Below are positions 54,972 to 64,000 of a DNA stretch of 64,000 bases, piece after piece. Source of the DNA: Gonatopus flavifemur (Eukaryota; Arthropoda; Insecta; Hymenoptera; Dryinidae); assembly GCA_018340375.1 (NCBI GenBank), contig JAFFJZ010000003.1, positions 25,110,001 through 25,174,000 on the forward strand, written 5' to 3'. The number at the start of each line of letters is the position of its first letter. Position 1 is the stretch's first letter. The notes below the pieces were generated by a model. That model was not told the DNA's origin and did not search any database. It was given only the letters and a program-made list of their open reading frames with translations. Position numbers and translations under genes: made by a program.

Positions 54972-57900
54972 GATTATTCTATTGTGTTTGCTCCTTCAAA
55001 AGCTCTTTTTATTTCGACAGGCACGTGTTTCTAGTACCTGTGTGTCACTGACGATCAAGATGCGGTGAAACGTGAACATTTCCTTCATTTGCCGTCAATC
55101 ACTCTCAGTCTCACTCAACCTATCATTTAATCACTTGGATGGTTCTGTTGTGCTTCTATATTTTCTGTCTTCGAACTCAACGGAGCTCGTTGATGATTTA
55201 AAATAAATATGTGTGTTTCTCCTTCCCTCGTTCAATGCCTTCTCTTGTTTGGTATAGTGTATTTCTATAATATTTTTGGCACCATATGATTTACGTTCGC
55301 CACTGGATGTAATCGAAGAGGAGATGCGTGTGTTCTAGAAGAACTGGTTGGGGGCAACGAGTCTGCTTCAAATGATATTTAAACGATTTCATCGATGAAT
55401 GCTTTTTCCCCTTTGATCTGTCCGTTGATGTCAGGGACTATTTAAAGGGAGATCAAACTAAAAATGACGATGAAGCAGCTGGATGCGTGATGAGTAAGAA
55501 TAACTCGCATGTTTATCGCATATCCATGAGCTCAAAGAAGTTGTTCCTATGTACAAAAAAGTCATTTCAGATGTACATTTCTTCCACTCGTGATAGTTGT
55601 GTGGTTGTAAAACGTTTGAATCCTGTTCCGAGGCTATGTATTATTGGGCGTTCAAAAACAAGAATGTTTTTCATTTTTCTGAGGCCTTATTTGGAAGGTT
55701 TGAATGTTTAGATTTCAAAAAACATTATTTAAAAATAGTTATTGTCAGTGGGAAATTTCCGTACTCGGATAGCTTGAATATCTCACGTTGTAAGTAGCTA
55801 GCATGCATTTGTGCGAGCATTTATGAAACATTTGTTCTACAGATTGTGAGAAATCAGGTAGTGAACAGCGGATGTACCACATAACTATGTTTTTAGCTGA
55901 TATACGTAAATAACTTCAGAATCTATTGTTTATCTGTATTTTGTATTGTTGTGCATACTGAATGATGGATTATTCTTTCATCCGCTGGAAAAGGTTTCCA
56001 AAATAGACACGGTTGTGATAAAATGCAAAACATTCTTCTTTTTCTTAACACCTTAATTTATATGCATATATCAAAATTTGATCCAGGGGTGGATTGACAT
56101 CGTCAAGAGGCCGATAAAATGACATGGCTATGGCACAAATTTGCAAAATTGTACATAATCTCTATATAATTCGATAAAGTTTATACATGACTTTTAAATG
56201 ATTATATATAAATTGTATATAATTTCGAAATCTCTGGGACTCTGTTATACAAATAGAAATGTCATAGAGATATGCGAATCGTGTTTTTTGAACTACGAAT
56301 CGAATTCTCGAATCAAAATCAAATCAAACTGGAGCGCCAAAAGATGAAATAAAAATACTCATGAATATATTCGTTATATTGAAAAAAGCTTCTATTTTCA
56401 TTAGTCTTGAATATTTCAGGAATTATCAACTGTGAGTATTTTCGATATGAACTGTTGATAAACTCACTATACAAATGATCTTCAGCGATGCTCTTTTGCC
56501 CTAAATTGGTATATTAATGATTTCGGTTTCTCAGGGTACAAAAAATTTGTAGAAGAATTTGCATTTGAGCGAATGATTTCTATTATACAACAATTACGCA
56601 CTCCACTCTTCGTTCCTTAAACGCTGTACGTGCTTGGTTTAACATTACTTTTCAAAGAATCTATAAAATGTAATTTTGTGAGAAGATTCTATTTGATGTT
56701 GAAATTGCGTTGATTCCCGTACAAAAGTGGATACAGTTCACGCTTTCAAGCGAATATTAGCGCATTAACAATATTTGCGAGGTAATTACTTGAATTATAA
56801 CAGCATTATCAATTTGTCTTATGAAACAGAAGAAGAGACGTGTTATAGTATCACATTATATATTCAGCTATTCATAAATCAAAATGTTTATTATCTTTTC
56901 TCTCGTACTTCTCAAGTGATGTGTTGTGTTTACAGTTTTTTACGTGAATTTTGATCTTAATAAAACCTTGAATCTTTTTTTCTTCATACAAAAGAGGCGA
57001 GTAATTTATGGATGAACCCTCATCAAGGTTTTAATCGCTCTCTTAAGGGGAATAAATGTGATTTATTCAGCTCGAATGGCGAGAGAAAAAGGTGACGTAG
57101 AGACAATAATTATGCTTCGCATACAATACCAATACATTGTTCCTGGTTGTCGGTTTTACACAATTTCTTTGTTTTCTCTGAATGAAGTGAGAGAAAGATG
57201 AAGTTGATGCAATGAATTTATGTTGTAGATTTTATTGAAAATACGTTGGAAGGACGAAATGTCCATCCTTCCCTGACCATCAATGTTTGTGGTATTTAAT
57301 AGCCTCGGGCTTGAAGATTTATATGAAGTAATTTATTCTGCAAATAAGTATAAATTGTTTTTCTTGTTTCTGGTGTGTGTTGTTTTTATCCTGGGAATGA
57401 AAAAGAAATATTCGCAATCAGGATTATCGATGCAGAAGATTCATTGCTTCATTGCTGGAATTTGAATGAACGAAATGAATTATCGAATAATTTTTTTGAG
57501 TTATGATACGTTTTTTGATGATTTTGCAAATAAATCAAATTGAAGTTCTTTGAGACAATGAAATGTGGTTTTGGATCGAAGGAAGATTTATTCATCATCA
57601 AATGACGTGAGCTTGTGAAATGATGAGAACTTCGAGAATTCTAATATTGAATCATTATTATTATTTCATAAGTACCGTAGATCTCAATCACGAGTTTCTC
57701 AAATAAATCTTAACGAAGACCGACGACCTCATGTACGTCCTCATGTATGTCGCTTATCAAGACAGAACAATACGTGAAGTATATACTTCCATGTACATCT
57801 GTTTTCCAATTATGTTGAGAAATGGAGTTAACCGAAACAAGCTTCCTTGCAGCGTATTTCACAGCGGGAAATGCACCTCAGTGAGTTTATTCAATACAAC

Positions 57901-58750
57901 TCAGACTCAAATGAACGTAATGACTAGAAGTTTCGTATGTATGCTCTGGGATCCTTACAGAAGGATATTATCAAGGAGATCAATCATGAAAATGTACGTT
58001 ACACCGACTGTAAGTTAATCAAGGTGATCAGAGGAATCGGTTGCAGTCTGTAATATTCCATAGTATGTTTCCATGTGAAAAAATGTAATAGAAATTATTT
58101 GATCAAACTTTCTTAATCCAGTAAATGAGTACCTTGCAGTATTTTTTTTAATTTCAAAATATCTTCGAATCAGTAAAAGAGCGTCTCAAATGAATGTGTA
58201 TTGTGATCGCAACCGGTTGAGTCTCTATACGTACTCTTTGTATTCATCCGTACCTCTTCACGAATTCGTCTTAAATATCAGAAGTTCATTCCATATTCAT
58301 GCTTTCAGGTTATAAGCAGCTTAATTAAAGAACGATTGGGAGACATAATCCGAATTCTTCGGTTATACGAACATATAAGGCCGAAATATGAGATCAGCGG
58401 TCGTAGTTGAATATGACGAAGATGTAAAACTTTTGCGACTGCTCTGTGCGTTGAATACGACTCAGTCGTACGACATTACGATCACAAAAGTCTTATGAGA
58501 GTAGTGATGGTCACGGCCTATAAGGTTTTAGATATCGGAATGAACGTATCTTCAAGATTTTGCTACTCAATTCACATAGAAAGATGCCCCTTGAACAATA
58601 GTACAGTTCACTATTTAATGTAACAATGAATTTTTTCAATATGTTTTTAGTAGAATGGATCATTTATAATATAAAATATTGCAAAGCGTAACGTTACGTA
58701 TACTGTAGAAAAAGTCATCTGAAAACTTCCCGTACCGTAGTGGAAACCAT
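54972..58750. other. Gene-free stretch upstream of the GT92 gene
   Basis: Contains the presumed promoter and 5' leader of the GT92 gene near its left end. Frames at 55487-55797, 57283-57465 and 57731-58018 have no recognisable domain. TATATAATT-rich sequence at about 56140-56225 resembles 33735-33830. Nothing else was identified. Confidence 0.4.
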
Positions 58751-58756
58751 TAACCT

Positions 58757-58903
58757 CCCTGCTTCAAAAATCCGATTTAAACTTATTAACTCATTCAAAT
58801 ATAATCGGTTTCAATAAGATCGAATAGGAAAATTCCTGGACAAAAATCTGATTCCATACTGATTGGCCAGTTAATAGGTTTGAATCGGATCTTTTGAGCA
58901 GGG
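58757..58903. mobile_element. 147-bp MITE with CCCTGC...GCAGGG ends
   Basis: CCCTGCTTCAAAAATCCG (58757 on) and its complement-like CGGATCTTTTGAGCAGGG (to 58903). The inverted arms extend about 34 bp to TTATTAAC / GTTAATAG with four mismatches. No ORF. Confidence 0.82.
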
Positions 58904-61340
58904 CTGTAAATTTGTACAGGAAAAATACATTGTAATTATGAAAATTCCAATACACGTATCGGAAAATTGTTGTATTTATACTGAAGAATTGAAATGGAAA
59001 GCACAAAATTTCATATAAAACATGGAAAATTCAAGTACAACAAGAAAGTGAAAGTGGATAGTGAAAATTCATTATGAACAGGAATTTTTCATTCTCACGT
59101 CACCAGGAAATGGCTGATTTTTCCAACAGGGCAGTATCTTTGTGAATCAATATGAGGATTAGCTTCCTCCAATTAAATTTTATGTACTCCTTGTTCTGAA
59201 TATTGAATATAATCTCAGTGATGAAATGGAAATTGAAGAGATTTCAATGGGATTTTATGAAATATTTCTACCAGAGCTATGAACAAAAATATAGTTTTCT
59301 ATGTCACATACTAGGAGCGGCCAAGTGACTAAGAATGACTGTGAATGAAATTTTCTACTCTCAACTCCATGTGAACAAGTTTTTACTCGAAACAGTTCAA
59401 ACATTTATTATGTTGAAATGTATTGAACACCTCTGATGCGCCGGTTTTGGGAATTTTGCTTCTTATCTTTTGATATGCTTTTCGTATGATGTCTGGAAGT
59501 CATCAAAAAGTTAACTCAAATAGTTTTCTGATACATGAAAGAAAATTAATTAGCTGTGAGGAGGACAGTCATTGTTCAGCTGCTATGGCTGAATTTCCAC
59601 TGCTGTAGCTGTGATTCTTAGCTTTATTAGCGAAAATTTGGCTCCTATGGCCAAGAAATCAAGTTGTAATAGTTCAAATTTAGCGCATACAGCTGAAAAT
59701 TTCTTTTTCGTGTAATTTCTAGATATCATAAGAAAGACATATACAAGATTCTCAAAATTGAAGCATTGGATAACTTTTTGAGATACATTCTAGAGAACAT
59801 GATTAATATTCAAACTAATGAAGAAACAAATTTTCAGAATTATACAGGGAATTGTCCCAGAATGAAGTATCAGACTTTCACCAGTTTATTTCTGAAAGAA
59901 ACCTAACAAATTTTCCAGTTACGATTCTTCGACTCAAAGCATAGTTTCAGAGTTGATTTCAACTAATCAAGTCGACGCTACAAAAAGAATACTCTCCACC
60001 TATTTGAATAGCCGATGTACTCGCGAGGCGAATGTTGAACTTATTTTGTTTATAACTCAAAGACTAAGCTTCGGATTGGGAAATGGAAAAGTTGTTTAGT
60101 TTTTTTTCAGGAATATTCTGGTGGAAGGTTGATACTTTGTTTTGGGACCCCCTGTATAAAATGAATGTATAAACTGTGTTGAATTATTGATATTTGAATT
60201 ATATGTATACAATGTAAAAAATTTTCCCACATGAGGAATATGAAAGGGAAAAATGTCCACTAGGCGCGGATATATTTTAACGGTAATTTAAAGGACACCT
60301 TTCAAAAATATCTTGACAATATTTTTAAAGCATCCTTCTTTCATGTACAAAACACGAAGGATTGAGAAAAACTTTGAGATATCTTTTTGTTCAGTGAGTG
60401 ATAAGTGATCAAAACTTCCCTCTTTTGTGAGAATGCATTTGACTCTCAACTTTGTATTATACTTTTTATTCAATTATATTGACGAGACAATGTGTCGTTA
60501 TAAGAAAAAATTTTCAAGATTTGTATGCTCATGAATATGAAATGAAGAGATCTGTAATAAGACTTGAATCACCGCAGTGCATAAAATTGTATGCTATTGG
60601 TTTCAAAGCCATGATACCCTTGAATAGCGGGATTCAATAATAATTAAACTATCGTATACAAGAAATATTGCATTCATCACTGTATTAATTATTATTCAGC
60701 ACAACCATCACTGCAATCAACAAATCTTCCGCATTGCATACAATCTATACTTCTTACAGCGATTATCTTTCTGATTATACCTCAGTGAAAATAGAGCGTG
60801 TAGGGGATTAGTTCGTTAAAAGAACCCAAACGTATAAGAAACGTGATGCCCGTTTAGATTGTTTTTCAGAGTTTTGCTTATGGTAGTTACTAATGTATAT
60901 TTAACTCTTCTTGTCAGTCGTGTTTCTATTTGTTTATCATTGTAATCAGATTTTCATGAATCCATATCACTGATAATGTCGTCCTAATTCTTGATAAAAC
61001 AAATCTTGTGTATAAAATACTTATAAAGTTTTACGGATTGAAAATTTCATAGAACCCGATAGAAACTGAACATTTTGTTCTAATTGCCTATGTTTCTAAT
61101 TATTCTATGACTGATTATACGTTATGAAATATAATGTATAAGAACCCGATTTCGATAACTGTGAATCATCTAAGAAATGTAGGATAATTTGTAATATTAA
61201 AATAAATTGTATACGAATGTTATGATTTCAGTGGTATAAAGAAAATTTTGTAAAAGTTTTTGCGATGGAGTATTTGTTGTCGAGTATTTCAACAACGCCT
61301 ATAGGCGTTTCGGAGGAATTTTAAAAAAATGTTTATGGAG
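58904..61340. other. Gene-free stretch with an AGCTG hairpin repeat
   Basis: At about 59550-59716 an AGCTG/CAGCT hairpin-array fragment occurs (TTCAGCTGCTATGGCTGAA, CTGTAGCTGTG, ending TTTCTTTTTCGTGTAA). The frames at 60288-60640 are unsupported. CCCTGTATA near 60150 resembles common transposon-end words but no partner was found. Confidence 0.4.
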
Positions 61341-61350
61341 TACTGGTACT

Positions 61351-61673
61351 CCCAAAGAGAAACAATTTTGCTGATTCAGCGAATTGAGATATGATATACA
61401 GAATAACGACTATTTCTGTTAACATAGCTAAAAATTTGCTGTTACATATAAAACTGGATTGCCAACAGAACAACATGATTAACTAAAAAACTGCAAACTT
61501 TTCGCTGAAATAATCAACAAATTTGCTGGAGGAGCCCGCATTTCCTGCTGCCACAGCTCGAAAATTGCTATTGTAGCTAACAAGATTGTTGTGGTAACAA
61601 GATATTTGCTGCTGCAGCAAAAGTCACCGAGGAGAATCAGATTTCGCTGTCACAGCGAATGTTTTTCTCCGTG
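61351..61673. repeat. TTGCTG/CAGCAA hairpin-array element near 61.5 kb
   Basis: AATTTTGCTGATTCAGCGAATT, TTTGCTGGAGGAGCCCGC, TTTCCTGCTGCCACAGCTCG, TTTGCTGCTGCAGCAAAAG, TTCGCTGTCACAGCGAATG, ending TTTTTCTCCGTG at 61673. The same order as the reference copy at 21961-22220, with an expanded middle. The left end is uncertain. Confidence 0.65.
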
Positions 61674-62248
61674 ATATGAAGGGTAAACTGAGAGCCAGCT
61701 ACTTAGCCATGACAATTGGAATTTAATCATGCTAGCTGAATTTCAGTTGGATAAAAGTCTACTTATCAAAAGTATGGATCAAAAAACACAGTTTATTTGC
61801 GGAGAGAATAAAACATTCAGCTGTGACAGAGGAAAGTTATTTAGTTCAACTGACTTTGTATTTAGAGTAACTAAATTTTATCAGCTTTTAATATTGAACT
61901 AAACACTTGAGTGATATCCTAAAGATACTCAAAAGTTATCCTGTGTAGCAGGAGGGGAGCAAGGGTGACAGTGGATCAGCGCACGTATTCATTTCATGAA
62001 ACGACTGTACACGCTACAGTATAAGTGTAGTATCACTTTTTAGGCACCCTTTTCTAACCTCATCTTGGAATGCCGCTGAACTGCAAGGTGTCATAACGTG
62101 TGTTCAATCTACAGTTGCTACTGATAAGCCAACCAAAAAGTTTCTTTGCGTTCATTTCAACCAAAATTTTGTTCCGCCGAAACAAACGTAACGTCTCATC
62201 TCTACAACGTGGACGTAATGTTTCATATTCAAGAAATGTTCCAACCCC

Positions 62249-62345
62249 CAGAGAACACAAACCTTCAAGAACGTTTATTGAACTTGTTCGTGAACGTCCA
62301 GGAACATTCATTCAACGTTCCTGGAAGTTTGTGTTTTCTTGGTTA
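62249..62345. repeat. Imperfect hairpin with repeated GAACGT words
   Basis: AGAACACAAACCTTCAAGAACG near 62251 faces CGTTCCTGGAAGTTTGTGTTTTC near 62310. Between them GTTCGTGAACGTCC and GGAACATTCATTCAACGTTCC add smaller palindromes. The overlapping open frames at 62060-62432 on both strands follow from this symmetry and are not read as genes. Confidence 0.6.
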
Positions 62346-64000
62346 AGAATATCTACATTTTGTTCAGTAGGATATTTACATATTACACTAATAACATATT
62401 TACATCAACTCCGTCTCTTAATATTATTTTGAAAGAGTAAAAATTTCCTCGTTCGAGTTTAATTGACATCACGCAAATTTTTTCAAAGATACAGTTCGAG
62501 AATGGAGACCAATATACTGGGCAATCAACATAAAAGCCAACAAATCTAATGAATACGGCACAGCCATAGAAACGACTGAATGTGAAAGAAGAAGAGCCGG
62601 ATGAAGAAAGTGATTAAAAATGAAGTGTTATAATCGAAGAAGGTGAGTTGAATAGTGTTCACAGCGCAACCTTCGTTCTATCACGTCTTGCTGAAGGGAT
62701 ATAAGAAGCGGATGTTGTTATTAATAGAAATATAATCAGTTACGTTGCACGTTTTCACAATCATTCACAATCTACATTCATTTGTCAAGCAAGTGCTTGT
62801 GCCGATCGACGAAGTTGATGAAAAAAAAAAGTAAATAAATTTCTTGTCAAGTCTTGATATTTTATTTCATTAGTTTAGTTGCTAACGACATTTGAATAAA
62901 ACAACTGTGGTTTTGAATTGATCTTTTATAGAAACGAAACGAAAATTAAAATCCTATTTGAAAGCTATTTGAAATTGAAAACATTATTCGAAGAACGCAA
63001 TTCTGGATCTTCAACGGCTGAGGATTTCGTTATTCGATTACCAATTCGTTTCAATACACGATTCAAATTCCGACAACATTTTAATCACGATGTTTATTCG
63101 AGTAGAAGATGTAGTCGATGCTTGTAACGAACTCGTGTTAATGCCAAAGTATTGTAACAGTTATTACTTTGTAATAGTATATGGTAATGTGAGATGTAAT
63201 GTAAGAATTTACACACCCCCTCTTCTTTTTAACCCTTCCCTCACGAAATAAGTCTCGACGCGAAAGGATTGACTAAATTATCGCACCAAGTCCAATTTGT
63301 TGCTGAAATGTAATCTCAATTAAATGGGATCCCTCGTGCCATAGTAACCATAGACCGTAGAGTGCGTAGTTTTACAAATGGAAACATGTTATAAAGATGA
63401 CTAGCCTTGCACGCTGTAGCATCGTTTGCATTTCAAATTTTATACATAATTATTCTAAAAAGACAAGCATAAAGCTTTCTTCTCCTCGGGCAACACTTGA
63501 AGATCACGAGTGTGTTATTATAGTGAATCATCTCAAGAAGAGAAAGGAGCAGATTAGCCCAGTGATATCATTTAATTTGAATTAAACTCAATAACGTCAT
63601 GCGTATCCCTACGAATCTATGATCTCCCGCCATCAGGAATTTTTGATTATAATTCGATTAAAATCTAAATTGAGTTCTTGTTTTTCGTAAGAACGGAACA
63701 GGATTCCAATGGACGTTCGTGAAATGATTAGAGTACAGCCTGTTTCAGAATTCATCATTCGAATAGATTAATGTATATGAATCGATCTCTCATCAAAGCT
63801 GTCGACAAGAAGATTTTTTCATTTCTCAGTTAAGAATATGTCACAGAAATCTGGATAATTTTGAAACACCCTGTACACGTATCGAACTGTGTATAAATGT
63901 TTATATACCTGTAAATACTTGTATATATACATAGAGTTGTATAAAGGAAAATCGTGCCAAGCTCGATTTCTCGACCTCCCACGCGAGCATCTTGTAGTTC
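62346..64000. other. Gene-free right end of the window
   Basis: At 62930-63100 a dispersed repeat occurs (TAGAAACGAAACGAAAATT, CGATTCAAATTCCGACAACAT) shared with 39900-39960 and 52870-52910. The frames at 62918-63127 and 63397-63585 are unsupported. Nothing else was recognised up to the window edge. Confidence 0.4.

Noticed and set aside
60140..60160. CCCTGTATA words near 60150 and CCCTGTACA near 63869 as transposon ends
   Set aside because: No inverted partner or target duplication was found for either.
62060..62432. Overlapping 66-110-codon frames on both strands
   Set aside because: Explained by the inverted repeat at 62249-62345; no protein family.

Overview
This is AT-rich nuclear DNA from an animal, almost certainly an insect. 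The grounds are spliced genes with GT-AG introns, several mariner lineages of insect type, a non-LTR retrotransposon relic and a very dense crowd of short inverted-repeat (MITE-like) DNA elements. A hymenopteran is my best guess, because the 22 kb transposase resembles copies common in ants and wasps; that is recall and inference, not a search result. No rRNA, tRNA, CRISPR array or bacterial-style operon was seen.

Two protein-coding loci are supported, both on the minus strand. At 27.1-30.8 kb lie two large coding exons. Each ends with the first transmembrane segment and the EGGWG motif of a monocarboxylate-transporter-like (MCT, SLC16) protein, and each stops at a phase-1 splice donor at the matching place. 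They are either alternative first exons of one gene or the starts of two tandem paralogues. No downstream exon could be recognised in the 27 kb to the left. At 49.3-55.0 kb three exons join in phase into a complete 507-residue type II membrane glycosyltransferase of family GT92 (DUF23 fold), with N-terminal anchor, D-x-D-type motif and poly(A) signal.

The rest is mostly transposon-derived. Three mariner copies are all disabled: one with perfect 30-bp ends but split by stacked younger insertions (22.4-24.7 kb), one internally deleted and frameshifted (about 35.8-36.5 kb), and one with a nonsense codon and an in-frame deletion of the catalytic core (43.9-44.9 kb). A 3' fragment of a reverse-transcriptase ORF lies at 20.0-20.9 kb. 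A 691-bp non-autonomous element at 14.1-14.8 kb has Transib hallmarks: CACAGTG ends, an ACAAAAATC nonamer 22 bp inside each end, and a CGCCG target duplication. This is the architecture of V(D)J recombination signals.

The most pervasive unnamed structure is a set of MITE-like elements with ends such as CACGGAGAAA or CACTGAGAGA. They are flanked by direct TA/TA or TG/TG dinucleotides, and their interiors are arrays of short hairpins. Each element group uses its own palindromic word (TTGCTG/CAGCAA, AGCTA/TAGCT, TTCTTG/CAAGAA, TTACC/GGTAA, TTGTT/AACAA, AGATCT, GGGAAA/TTTCCC). These elements nest in one another, up to three or four levels at 41.6-43.1 kb. Two loci (4.6-5.0 and 13.5-13.8 kb) carry a degenerate minisatellite built on AGCGAAGCGAGC with a period near 35 bp.
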